Source: Planctomycetota bacterium (GTDB lineage Bacteria; Planctomycetota; Planctomycetia; Planctomycetales; Planctomycetaceae). From it: 9,240 nt of DNA. The DNA lies in assembly GCA_013151585.1 (NCBI GenBank), contig JAADHY010000308.1, positions 1-9,240 of the forward strand. Reading direction: 5' to 3'. The translations under genes were made by a program, and so were the position numbers. Each line of letters starts with the position of its first letter. Position 1 is the stretch's first letter. This document shows positions 1-7,571 of this stretch, in pieces. The notes beneath the pieces were generated by a model. The model saw nothing but the letters and a program-made list of their open reading frames with translations, did not search any database and was not told the origin of the DNA.

Positions 1-1128
1 AGTATTGGCAAGGTGAGCCACGAGCCGGCCGGCACACTGCCGCCTCGCTACGAGGTGCACCAAGTGCCGTTCAGTTGGGATCGGGCCTACGCGCCGACCG
101 GACGCTGGCAGACCCCGTGGCATGCGTTTTTCGGCTACTCGAACGGCCGTGCCTATAACGCGGTCATTCGCTGGGTGCGCGATGAGCCACCACGACCGCC
201 GTTCGAGTGTGGTGATGTCGGTGACGACGGCTACGCCGATTACTACTTGGCCGGTGCGGCTATCAAGGAGCTGAGGCGACTGTCCAGCGGCACCAAACCG
301 TTCCTGCTGGCTGTCGGGTTTTACAAGCCCCATCTTCCTCACGCCTCACCGAAGAAGTATTGGGACCGGTTCCCAGCCAGGAAGGTCGGCCTGCCCGCCA
401 ATTTTCACCCGCCCGAAAACGTGGATCCGTCGATCTGCATCCACAAGAGCGAGGAGCTGACGGCCCATTACTATTGGCCGAGCGGCGTGGGCCAGATCAG
501 CCGCGAGGAAGCGATTCGGCAGCGTCGCGCCTACTACGCCGCAGCCGCCTACGTGGATGCCCAGATCGGCCGGCTGCTCGACGGACTTCGCCAGCTCGAG
601 TGTGCTGAGCGCACGATCGTCGTGCTCTGGTCCGACCACGGCTGGCAGCTTGGCGAACACCACATGTTTAGCAAGCACACCAATTACGAGACAGCGACGA
701 ACAGTCCGTTGATCATCAAAGTGCCGGGCATGAGCCGGCCGGGCGTCCCGGCGGACGGGATCGTTGAGGCCGTGGACGTCTTCCCGACGCTGACGGACCT
801 ATGCGGCCTACCGACGCCGCCGGGGCTCGCCGGTCAGTCGCTGCAACCGATGCTCCAGCGGCCCGACGCACCGGGAAAACGCAGCGCCTACAGCACGCAC
901 CCTGGCGGCCGCGGATACCGCGGACATGCCATCCGCACCGAACGCTATCGGCTGGTGCGCTGGATCAACGCCAAAGGTGAAGTGGGCTTGATCGAGCTCT
1001 ACGACCATCGGACCGATCCGAATGAAAACGTAAACGTCGCCACCGAGCAACCACAGATCGTCACGCGGCTGACACGCATGCTGGAAGCAAAAATGGCCCA
1101 AGTCGTCACCACATCGCACGGAGACTAG
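1..1128 (+). CDS. Sulfatase, iduronate-2-sulfatase-like, 5' partial
   Basis: Alkaline-phosphatase-superfamily sulfatase that would hydrolyse sulfate esters, probably from sugars, in the periplasm or outside the cell. The reading frame is open from base 1 and reads SIGKVSHEP, the family's conserved 'GK-hE' stretch, so the GTG at 13 is internal and the real start lies upstream. The segment with the catalytic Cys/Ser-x-Pro-x-Arg formylglycine motif and the first metal aspartates is therefore missing. Visible family hallmarks are GFYKPHLPH (316-342, active-site Lys and His), SDHGWQLGEH (631-660, Asp-His metal ligands), the following FSKHTNYETA with the second active-site Lys, and the C-terminal ELYDHRTDPNENVNVA block. 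Downstream, after 267 bases, a beta-helix protein lies on the same strand, consistent with polysaccharide processing. The family call is firm; the substrate is unknown, and iduronate itself is not implied. Confidence 0.93.
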   Translation, partial: SIGKVSHEPAGTLPPRYEVHQVPFSWDRAYAPTGRWQTPWHAFFGYSNGRAYNAVIRWVRDEPPRPPFECGDVGDDGYADYYLAGAAIKELRRLSSGTKPFLLAVGFYKPHLPHASPKKYWDRFPARKVGLPANFHPPENVDPSICIHKSEELTAHYYWPSGVGQISREEAIRQRRAYYAAAAYVDAQIGRLLDGLRQLECAERTIVVLWSDHGWQLGEHHMFSKHTNYETATNSPLIIKVPGMSRPGVPADGIVEAVDVFPTLTDLCGLPTPPGLAGQSLQPMLQRPDAPGKRSAYSTHPGGRGYRGHAIRTERYRLVRWINAKGEVGLIELYDHRTDPNENVNVATEQPQIVTRLTRMLEAKMAQVVTTSHGD

Positions 1129-1367
1129 CAAGCCTATCGGCTTGGAGCGAGAAACTGCATTTACCGTTTCGGATAAGTAATGACGGCAAGGAACGGTCGC
1201 GGTCCGGAAGGCGCAGCCGCGGAAAATGGTCAGGCACAATGCTCGCTGGCAGTTTCACCGCAAATGTCGGCACTCGAACAACAAAGACAATTGTTGCCGG
1301 TGGGCCGCAACCAACTGGCCTGACCGCCGATCTTACCATCGGTTTCCTTCTATGCTGATTCCAAAAG

Positions 1368-1386
1368 CTTTTCCAACCCGGAAAAG
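1368..1386 (+). promoter_or_regulatory. Small hairpin abutting the ribosome binding site of the beta-helix gene
   Basis: A perfect 7-base inverted repeat, CTTTTCC (1368-1374) and GGAAAAG (1380-1386), flanks a 5-base loop. Its 3' arm covers the first three bases of the AAGGAGG ribosome binding site. The 5' arm also lies within a 10-base palindrome, AAAAGCTTTT (1363-1372), so alternative pairings exist. The structure is seen directly; a role in translation control is only a possibility. Confidence 0.3.
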
Positions 1387-1390
1387 GAGG
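1384..1390 (+). promoter_or_regulatory. Strong Shine-Dalgarno for the beta-helix gene
   Basis: AAGGAGG sits five bases before the ATG at 1396, close to ideal complementarity and spacing. It fixes the start codon and is stronger than the sites seen before the leftward genes. No convincing sigma-70 promoter was recognised in the upstream gap 1129-1383. Confidence 0.8.
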
Positions 1391-1395
1391 CCGCC

Positions 1396-2808
1396 ATGAT
1401 CAGAAGAAGGTTTCTCGAACAAGCCGGACTTGTGGCATTTGGTACGCTGGGGCCTGACTGCTCGGTTACGGCATCGCAGCGTGCGTCGTCTGCGCGCGGT
1501 TGCGATGAGCAATCAGCCCAAGAGTCGGCCTATGTTATTTTCCAAGAAGGTGGCATCGTGCGGGGCGTCAACGCCCGGACGGGAAAGGTCGAGTTCGAAG
1601 GCAAGGATGCGCGACGCGTGATCAACGAGACACTGAACGCAGCCGCCGCGCCGGGTAAGACATGGAAAGAAACCGTGCTGATCAAAGGCCCGATCGACCT
1701 CGACCTCGGCCCGGCCTCGTGGGACCCGAACCGCCGAAGCGGAATCGAGGTGCCGAACTATACCCGGCTCCGAATCGCCGGAAAGATCACTCTGGTCGCC
1801 AACGCTCGGTCGGCTCCGAAGCAAGTTAATTACATCGTCACCAACAAGGATCACAAGACGGGCAGGCAGATCGAGATCATAGGCGGTGAGATCGACGGCA
1901 ATGCGGCTAACAACCAGCACGGCATTTACGGCATCCAGGTCAGCGGTGCTACCGACGTGCGCATCGTTGGCGTGTACGTGCACGACTGTCGCGAGACAGG
2001 TGTGGCGTTCGAGAACGTGTCTCGCAATTGCTGGGCAGTCAACAACCACGTGGTCGGCCGCAAGGACTTGAAGCTGTTCTGGCAGGACGGCCTCGGCAAC
2101 CAGTTTGACTGCCACGATATTTTCTACATCGGCAATGTCGCCGAGCGATGTCGGTTTTGGGGCATCTATATTGAAGGCGGCAGCAACATCGTCGCGTTGG
2201 GTAACGTCTGCCATCACAACGGCCGAGATGGAATCATCGTCGGCTCCGGAGCCCATCCGGGCAATAGCATCAGTGTGATTGGCAACACGGTCTATGAGAA
2301 CGACCAGCACGGAATCCGCGCTCACAGCGCCAAGGCCTCACGCGGCCTGATCATTGGCAACATTGCCAGGAACAACGCGGCCAAGGGTGGGCGCCATAGC
2401 GGCATTGTGGTCAATTGCCGGGACTTCTGCGTCCAGGGCAACCAGTGCTGGGACGACCGACCGGAGAAAAAGCAGGAGTACGGCATCGCCTTGCTCGCCG
2501 GTGCGGAACACTGTCAGGTCAATGGGAATAACGTTCGCGCCAACAAGCTCGGGGGCGTCCTGCTGCAAGAAGGTGCTACCCAGTGCCACATACACGACAA
2601 CCAGGGCTACAGAACCGAAAGTCACGGCATGGCGAAGGGCAGCTCGCCCATCACGATCCGCCATGGTTTATGTAGCGCACCTAGCGCCGTGCAGCTCACC
2701 CCTCGAGGCCCGCAGCCGGTGCGCCTCTCCTACGAAGCCGACGCCATCGAAATCCGTATCCACCACGACGCGGAGCTTGCGGAAGTGTGCTGGCAGGCCA
2801 AGGTTTAG
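1396..2808 (+). CDS. Tat-exported right-handed parallel beta-helix protein
   Basis: A 470-residue protein beginning MIRRRFLEQAGLVAFGTLG, a twin-arginine signal (R-R-x-F-L followed by a short hydrophobic core), so it is probably exported folded. No clear lipobox precedes Cys22. Residues 45-145 form a leader region. Residues about 150-405 form stacked coils with the repeated pattern 'V.GN.v..n...GI.v' (for example VIGNTVYENDQHGI), typical of the PbH1/NosD-like beta-helix fold shared by pectate lyases, mannuronan epimerases and sulfated-glycan lyases. The last ~55 residues (ITIRHGLCSAPSAVQLTPRG onward) resemble the small beta-sandwich that caps many such proteins. It contains 14 cysteines, many for an exported protein. 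It lies after a sulfatase on the same strand. A lyase or epimerase role on polysaccharide is the best guess, but no catalytic residues can be assigned. Confidence 0.85.
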   Translation: MIRRRFLEQAGLVAFGTLGPDCSVTASQRASSARGCDEQSAQESAYVIFQEGGIVRGVNARTGKVEFEGKDARRVINETLNAAAAPGKTWKETVLIKGPIDLDLGPASWDPNRRSGIEVPNYTRLRIAGKITLVANARSAPKQVNYIVTNKDHKTGRQIEIIGGEIDGNAANNQHGIYGIQVSGATDVRIVGVYVHDCRETGVAFENVSRNCWAVNNHVVGRKDLKLFWQDGLGNQFDCHDIFYIGNVAERCRFWGIYIEGGSNIVALGNVCHHNGRDGIIVGSGAHPGNSISVIGNTVYENDQHGIRAHSAKASRGLIIGNIARNNAAKGGRHSGIVVNCRDFCVQGNQCWDDRPEKKQEYGIALLAGAEHCQVNGNNVRANKLGGVLLQEGATQCHIHDNQGYRTESHGMAKGSSPITIRHGLCSAPSAVQLTPRGPQPVRLSYEADAIEIRIHHDAELAEVCWQAKV

Positions 2809-2960
2809 CGCGAACTTCCCACCGATTTTGGCGGGATTTCCATTGCTAAAGCGTGAGATGAAGCGGCTTATGCTGACTTTGTGCTGAGTAAGACGAGGTG
2901 GGGCGGTCTGAACGTCGACCGACTCGCCGGCTTTGAGCGAGCCAAAACTGATCGGCGGCA

Positions 2961-4181
2961 TCACTCGGACACGGCGGAAAGCAGGAGGGAAATGGCTTGG
3001 TTGGTGGGATTGCCCCGGCCGCTGGTCCACTGTCGCATGCGGGCGTCGTTGTAGGACACGGCCAGGTCCAGGCTGGGGATCACCCACATCGCTCGCGGAC
3101 CGCCGTGGCCGAACGCGCCGTACAAGTCGGTCGGAGCGTCCGGAAACATTCGCACGCCGCGCCGGTCCACTCCGTTGATCCACCACAGCCAACTGTAACT
3201 ACCAAAATGGTCCGTCTGATTGTCCGGGATGCGTCTGGAACCGATCGAACGTTGTCCGGGGATCATTTCCGCAGCCGTCTGCCCGGCTCGAGGGATCGAA
3301 TTAGGGACAGGACTCGTGACAGCCAACCGAGCATGCTCGGCGCGAATCACGCGTTGGCCTCGCCAGAGCCCGTCGCGTAAGAACAGGAGTCCAAATCGGG
3401 CAAAGTCGCGCACGGAAATCGCGACGCGTCCGGGACGGTCCTTTGGTCCAAAGGCCAGCATCGTGGGGCTGTCTTCGCACCCGAGCCGATCGGTCAACAG
3501 CGGACGGAAAACCTGCGCGTCGACTGTTTCATACGCTGCACCATAGACTTTCAAGAAAAGCGTGTCCCAGAACAACGCCATCTGCCAGTCGTTGTAGGCG
3601 AACGCTGTGCCTGGGCGTTCTTGGAGCCCGTAACATGCGGTTTGATTGGCCAAGTGCCGCCACGTGATGTTTCGGTCTTTGTAACCGAGTCGGGCGTTGA
3701 TGTGAGCGAGTCGAGGCTCCCAGCGCACCACTTTTTCGTCCAAACTCGCGATCCGGCCGTCTTCCAGAGCTTTGAACAAGAAGAAAGAATAAAACGGCTT
3801 GGCCGCGGAAGCCACGTCCGCCCGACGGCCGACGTCTCCCCAGGAATACACCAGACGGCCGAAGCGGACGACACACCCCCGCCCGCCGACGAATTGGCTG
3901 AAGCGTCTCAATTTGTCGGGGTCCAGGCCCGCGGCCGCAGGCGACATCCGTGCCCAGGTGCGGCTTGGGTAGACCAACTGCCCGATTCCTCCCCGACCGG
4001 GCACCGCCCCGCGTCGCGGCGTTGCTTTATGGCGTCCGGCCCTTGGTTCAGCCTCCCTCCCGGCGAATAGTACTCTCGGAGACAACGCGCACAGTAGCGC
4101 CGTTACGGCAATCCACCGAGCAAGCGCGCAACTCGTCCGGCCGACGTCACTTCTGGGACGCCGCTGGCGCCGGCAGCTCAC
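2961..4181 (-). CDS. Exported beta-lactamase-fold serine hydrolase (PF00144-like)
   Basis: Class C beta-lactamase-related serine hydrolase of 406 residues, a family that includes esterases, transesterases and D-amino-acid peptidases. The open frame runs far upstream, but that part lies inside the isomerase gene. The best start is GTG at 4181, overlapping the isomerase TGA as GTGA. This start gives an arginine-rich n-region, a hydrophobic core (WIAVTALLCALSP, 23-35) and likely cleavage after LFA at residue 40. Active-site motifs are all present: SAAK (Ser125, Lys128, the S-x-x-K nucleophile/base), YND (Tyr196, the Y-x-N equivalent) and GHGG (His359-Gly361, the K/H-T/x-G equivalent). It should thus be catalytically competent. 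Coupling to a sugar isomerase and a CBM enzyme suggests de-esterification of carbohydrate rather than antibiotic resistance; this is inference. Cell-wall peptide hydrolysis remains possible. Confidence 0.88.
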   Translation of the reverse strand: MSCRRQRRPRSDVGRTSCALARWIAVTALLCALSPRVLFAGREAEPRAGRHKATPRRGAVPGRGGIGQLVYPSRTWARMSPAAAGLDPDKLRRFSQFVGGRGCVVRFGRLVYSWGDVGRRADVASAAKPFYSFFLFKALEDGRIASLDEKVVRWEPRLAHINARLGYKDRNITWRHLANQTACYGLQERPGTAFAYNDWQMALFWDTLFLKVYGAAYETVDAQVFRPLLTDRLGCEDSPTMLAFGPKDRPGRVAISVRDFARFGLLFLRDGLWRGQRVIRAEHARLAVTSPVPNSIPRAGQTAAEMIPGQRSIGSRRIPDNQTDHFGSYSWLWWINGVDRRGVRMFPDAPTDLYGAFGHGGPRAMWVIPSLDLAVSYNDARMRQWTSGRGNPTNQAISLLLSAVSE

Positions 4182-5215
4182 AGTTGGCCCATCAGGTGCT
4201 TCAAGACGGCCAGTTCGAGAGCCTCGTAGTCGCGATTCGCGATGCACTGTTCCTCCACGTCTTTCGGGAACGTGCGGACCTTCTCGACCAACAGCAAGAA
4301 GATCTCGCGGCTGTTGGCCAAGTGCTTCTGAGCGGCCTCGGGCTTTTGGGTCCGCATGGCTTTGACGTCCAAGCCGACAAAACGTCCTGTTTCGGCATAT
4401 CCGCCCAACTCCAGAACGCGAACCTGGTTGTAGGCCGCTCGCAGATTGGCGGCCCCAAACGTCTTGTCTTGGTCGAACTTCAGACCGTTCTGGTCGTTCA
4501 GATGGACGCTCCAAAGCTTCCCCAAGGCCAGAGCGAAAGCCATTTCGTCTGATGGATCCAGCCCGGCCAGCAAGGCATGAGCCGTCTCGATCAAACCACC
4601 AACGCGTGCCGGGTCGACTGTTTCGTGTGCGATGGCTAGGGCATGGCCAATCGTCGGAATGTAAGCGTGGTCCATCGGCTCGTTTGGCTTCGGTTCGATC
4701 GCAACCTCCGCCTGTGAGTCGTACTCCAAAACCGCATTGAGCGCCTCAATCAAATGGCGGTGGGCTTGGATCGCGTTTTTGGATTCGCGGATGTAAGTGC
4801 CTTCGCGTGCCAGCCACAGAACGTGCAGGTGCGTTCCGAGGGCGTTGGCGATGTCGTTGCAGCGCTTCAGCCGCTCGATGGCCCAAGCCCGGCATTCCGG
4901 ATCGTTTGAAGTGAAGCCGCCGTCGATGCCCCGCGGGTCTTCCCACAAACGAGGTGCCACGAACTCAGCGACCAGCTCTTCGTCGTCGAGCATCTTCTTG
5001 ACTTCTTTCGCCCGCTTGACGATTTCGGCGGGAGAAAGGTTTTCCATGTCCGGCACGGCGTCATCGTCGTGGAACTGCACGCCGTCGAAACCAAGCTTCT
5101 TGTAGAGCTTCAGTTTTTCCGCGAACGCCACCGACGGGCGTACCGGCGGTCCGAACGGATCCGCTCCCTCATGAATATTCCACGGCCCGAACGAAAAGCG
5201 ATACTCGGCAGCCAT
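4178..5215 (-). CDS. Xylose-isomerase-family TIM-barrel protein (divergent XylA-like)
   Basis: A complete 345-residue cytoplasmic protein related to class I (actinobacterial-type) xylose isomerases, which interconvert aldose and ketose using two divalent metals. Recognisable blocks are FSFGPWNIHEGADPFGPPVR (8-26), FHDDD (48-52, base His49), HVLWLAREG (131-139), EPKPNEP (174-180, metal Glu174 and Lys176), ETAH (210-213), HLNDQ...FDQD (238-250, metal Asp248 and Asp250) and GLDVKAMRT (281-289, metal Asp283). The position that is Asp in the usual IDLNGQ motif is His238 here. It is somewhat shorter than the ~388 residues of Streptomyces enzymes. ATG at 5215 is preceded by AAGGAG with six-base spacing. 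It follows the CBM enzyme gene after 115 bases and overlaps the serine hydrolase gene by four. Aldose-ketose isomerase activity is likely, but the preferred sugar may differ from xylose, so no symbol is given. Confidence 0.88.
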   Translation of the reverse strand: MAAEYRFSFGPWNIHEGADPFGPPVRPSVAFAEKLKLYKKLGFDGVQFHDDDAVPDMENLSPAEIVKRAKEVKKMLDDEELVAEFVAPRLWEDPRGIDGGFTSNDPECRAWAIERLKRCNDIANALGTHLHVLWLAREGTYIRESKNAIQAHRHLIEALNAVLEYDSQAEVAIEPKPNEPMDHAYIPTIGHALAIAHETVDPARVGGLIETAHALLAGLDPSDEMAFALALGKLWSVHLNDQNGLKFDQDKTFGAANLRAAYNQVRVLELGGYAETGRFVGLDVKAMRTQKPEAAQKHLANSREIFLLLVEKVRTFPKDVEEQCIANRDYEALELAVLKHLMGQL

Positions 5216-5221
5216 CGTCGT

Positions 5222-5227
5222 CTCCTT
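5222..5227 (-). promoter_or_regulatory. Shine-Dalgarno for the isomerase gene
   Basis: On the minus strand AAGGAG lies six bases before the ATG at 5215. It supports this start and independent ribosome loading on the second gene of the probable operon. Confidence 0.7.
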
Positions 5228-5330
5228 GCTCTGTTCGTTGAAAGTCGAAACTTTAGGTCTGAAGGTGTAAGAACGGCGGTCACTTTACACGCCGGTCAGC
5301 CCTCGTGCAATCGCAGCTCGCACTGTGGTG

Positions 5331-7328
5331 CTACGGTCCTTCCAGCAATTCCAGTCGGACGTCGTCGAGCCAAGCACGGATTGTGATCGGGGTCTCTTTT
5401 TCGCCTTTTTCCAACGCGAAGTGTCCCCCTGCCGTGTTCGGAGGCGTTTCAAAAACAGCGACTAGCCGCTGCCACTGCCCCAACCGAGACGGATCGTATT
5501 TGGACGTGGCGAAATTAGCCAACCATTTCCCGTCGGCACCGATGACGCCGAGCTTCAGATACGGAGCCAACCGAGCGGGCTCCAGCCGGTCGACCTTTAG
5601 CCAGCACGTCAGCCGATACTTGCTACCCGGATAAACCGGCTCTTTCAACGTGTGGGCGACGTAGTTCCAGCTACCTTCTTGAGTGCCTTCGATCCGCAGG
5701 CTGCTGTGGCCGCCGTGAGCCTGTTCGGGATCGCGTTTGGCCGAAATACCGCGCGTGGGTTGCCAATCGTGTCCGTCCGTTTCAAACTCCGCGCGAACGA
5801 CGGACGCCGACCGCTGGGCCTTCACGGCGGGAATTCGGCAAAGCGGGTAGCGGAGCTCGGCGTCAGGATCGGGCAGAGCCAGCCGAATCCGCTGTCGGGG
5901 CGGTTCGGGCTTGATCATTGCCACCTTCAACAGGTACTCGCCCTCGCGCAAGTCCGCCGGAATGCGCAGAATCGTGCGGTCAGAGACCGTTTCGCCCGGC
6001 CACCAGAGCGTCGTGGCCGTGTCCGGGAAATCGAGCTGCTGAACGACGATCTGTCCCGCGGCATCGTGCAGCGTGAACTCGAGCGCGTAGCTTTCGTAGC
6101 ACGGCGCGACCCCATGATTCGACCATTGATGTTCGATCAGAAGCCGACTGGGACGGCGGCCGTCGACGCGAATCCGCTTTTGCACCTTCAGCTCCTTCAA
6201 CACGAACCGAAAGCCGATTCGGCGGGCCGCGTCCAGAAACAGACGCCTCACTTCCTCCGGCGCCTTCTCCCACTGGGATAGCCCGAAAACATTGGTGTTC
6301 AAGTACGAGATCGGATCACTCAGCCCGACTTCCAGCGTGGTTTTCAGGTCCCAGCCCTTTTTCACCATGCTGCGATAGCTGCTGTGAAACTCGTAGTTAC
6401 AGATGACGCCTCGCCGAGCGTACGAGCGGTAGAACCGCCGGCCCACATCCGCGCTGGGGCCGCGCGGTGTCAGCCCGTCTTGCCGGAAGTGCAGGCCGCG
6501 CAGGGCGGCGTAGTCGTTGATCTGCGCGTAGTCGCCCACGTTCAAGAAAACGCGTGTGTTCGGAAAAGTACGGGCGTGGACGTCGATGACGCGGCGGTAC
6601 GCGGCGATGTATTTCTCGCGCGTGAAACCGGTCGCCTCCAGTTGGTCCGCCGTCCAACGGCCGGGGATGTGCAGCCCCAGGTGCATTTCGCCCCATTCGC
6701 CGATCCCGCCCACGTCGATGAATTCCAGTCCGGGGCGGCCGTCCAGATAGCGGCCTAGCCGCTCCACAAACTGGCAATAAAGCTGCAGGTACTTCTCGTC
6801 CCAGAAGACCGGATCGAGTTGGCGAGCCACATACAGGCCTTTGTGCTCAACCCCCGGCACGCCTCGGTCGAACACCCATTTGGGCGTGGCATATTCGGTG
6901 CGAGCGTGCATGCTTTCGGACATGACCCGGAAAGCGACCCGCTTCCCGAGCTTCTTGACCCAAAAGTCGAAAATGGGCTGAAAATATTCGTCGAACGAGG
7001 ACCGCGGGCCATCCGGTTCCAGGTCGCTCCAGACCGGTCGGAAATAGGCGATGTCGGCGATCTGAAAAACCCACGCGTCTGATGCTGGCTGAACGCGGAG
7101 CCGCTCGCCCGCGGGAAGGTAAAGCCCCATTCCCGGATTGAAAAGGACGGCGTTTGACGGCTTGGGCCGTAAGACCCGCATCGCCAATGGCGAGGGCTGC
7201 GGTGGTTTCGATTCAGACGAGGTCTGGTAAGAACGAAACTCGGGCGCACCTTTGGCGGCGGAACTCATCCGGACAAGCGCCAGAGCTGCCAACAGCACGA
7301 TCCCTGCCGCGGAACGGAAGCCTGTCAT
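5331..7328 (-). CDS. Exported DUF4832-like TIM-barrel (glycosidase-like) protein with C-terminal CBM
   Basis: A 665-residue protein. ATG at 7328 is chosen because it starts a clean Sec signal (MTGFRSAAGIVLLAALALVR, cleavage near SSA-A) and has a ribosome binding site; the frame continues 65 codons upstream without a plausible protein start. Residues about 55-375 resemble the DUF4832/DUF4874 family of glycoside-hydrolase-like barrels: NPGMGLY (64-70), an aromatic-rich barrel, and GGIGEWGEMH (207-216), whose Glu211 or Glu214 could be an acid/base. Glu313 in NYEFHS is a candidate second carboxylate. Residues 380-495 form a beta-sandwich with the family pattern 'W.N.G.AP.Y....L'. Residues about 512-660 look like a CBM_4_9-type carbohydrate-binding module ('GG..SLRI.G', 'Y.L..W.K', 'W....A.F.TP', final 'LDDV.LE'). 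It is probably the first gene of the leftward operon. Barrel and CBM are fairly sure; the reaction and substrate are unknown. Confidence 0.82.
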   Translation of the reverse strand: MTGFRSAAGIVLLAALALVRMSSAAKGAPEFRSYQTSSESKPPQPSPLAMRVLRPKPSNAVLFNPGMGLYLPAGERLRVQPASDAWVFQIADIAYFRPVWSDLEPDGPRSSFDEYFQPIFDFWVKKLGKRVAFRVMSESMHARTEYATPKWVFDRGVPGVEHKGLYVARQLDPVFWDEKYLQLYCQFVERLGRYLDGRPGLEFIDVGGIGEWGEMHLGLHIPGRWTADQLEATGFTREKYIAAYRRVIDVHARTFPNTRVFLNVGDYAQINDYAALRGLHFRQDGLTPRGPSADVGRRFYRSYARRGVICNYEFHSSYRSMVKKGWDLKTTLEVGLSDPISYLNTNVFGLSQWEKAPEEVRRLFLDAARRIGFRFVLKELKVQKRIRVDGRRPSRLLIEHQWSNHGVAPCYESYALEFTLHDAAGQIVVQQLDFPDTATTLWWPGETVSDRTILRIPADLREGEYLLKVAMIKPEPPRQRIRLALPDPDAELRYPLCRIPAVKAQRSASVVRAEFETDGHDWQPTRGISAKRDPEQAHGGHSSLRIEGTQEGSWNYVAHTLKEPVYPGSKYRLTCWLKVDRLEPARLAPYLKLGVIGADGKWLANFATSKYDPSRLGQWQRLVAVFETPPNTAGGHFALEKGEKETPITIRAWLDDVRLELLEGP

Positions 7329-7333
7329 CAGCG

Positions 7334-7341
7334 TCCCCTTT
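7334..7341 (-). promoter_or_regulatory. Shine-Dalgarno for the CBM enzyme gene
   Basis: On the minus strand AAAGGGGA precedes the ATG at 7328 by five bases. This selects the signal-peptide start over the longer upstream reading frame. Confidence 0.6.
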
Positions 7342-7520
7342 CCCAATAGTTCGAAGACCCTTTCCGGCCGGATGGCCGAGGAGCCATTCTGGTGGCCGGT
7401 GGTGGGAAAGGCAACGCTGAGGCGCCTCCGCGACAGACTCAAAGCGTCACACGCGTGCGAATCCGAGGGCTTTCCGGCGAATCGCGAAACGGGGCGGAAG
7501 GCAAAACCAAAGTTGGCGCG

Positions 7521-7562
7521 CAAAAAAAGAGGCTTCCGGGGCGGGGGAGTGCCCCGGAAGCC
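7521..7562 (-). terminator. Rho-independent terminator of the RTX gene
   Basis: A perfect 12-base inverted repeat, GGCTTCCGGGGC (7531-7542) and GCCCCGGAAGCC (7551-7562), encloses an 8-base loop. On the minus strand the stem is followed by TC and then seven T (7522-7528). It begins nine bases after the TGA of the RTX gene (7572-7574). The GC-rich stem plus U-tract is the standard intrinsic terminator, and it separates the RTX transcript from the downstream operon, whose promoter should then lie in 7329-7520. No clear -35/-10 pair was recognised there. Confidence 0.9.
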
Positions 7563-7571
7563 GAGAGGCGA

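Noticed and set aside
13..15. GTG as start of the sulfatase
   Set aside because: The frame is open to base 1 and the residues before it (SIGK) belong to a conserved sulfatase stretch, while the catalytic motif is still missing, so the gene begins upstream of the window.
1513..2325. 270-codon open frame antisense to the beta-helix gene
   Set aside because: It is explained by high-GC codon bias of the sense gene and shows no recognisable domain or ribosome binding site.
2809..2960. Possible bidirectional terminator between the convergent genes
   Set aside because: Only short imperfect inverted repeats were found (for example GGCT...AGCC near 2930-2945), with no T-tract; not enough to call.
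2961..4181. Antibiotic-resistance beta-lactamase
   Set aside because: The active-site motifs are those of the broad PF00144 serine hydrolase family, and the carbohydrate gene context does not point to resistance.
4182..4514. N-terminal extension of the serine hydrolase frame
   Set aside because: It lies wholly inside the isomerase gene, is Arg/Gly/Pro-rich like an off-frame translation, and would put the signal peptide in the middle of the protein.
5216..5330. Promoter or terminator between the CBM enzyme and isomerase genes
   Set aside because: Two weak inverted repeats (AAAGT/ACTTT near 5240-5255 and GTGTAA/TTACAC near 5267-5290) are too short, and no clear promoter hexamers are seen. The genes are treated as one operon.
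7329..7523. 65-codon N-terminal extension of the CBM enzyme
   Set aside because: The ATG at 7328 has a ribosome binding site and a clean signal peptide; the extension overlaps the intergenic region next to the terminator and would bury the signal.
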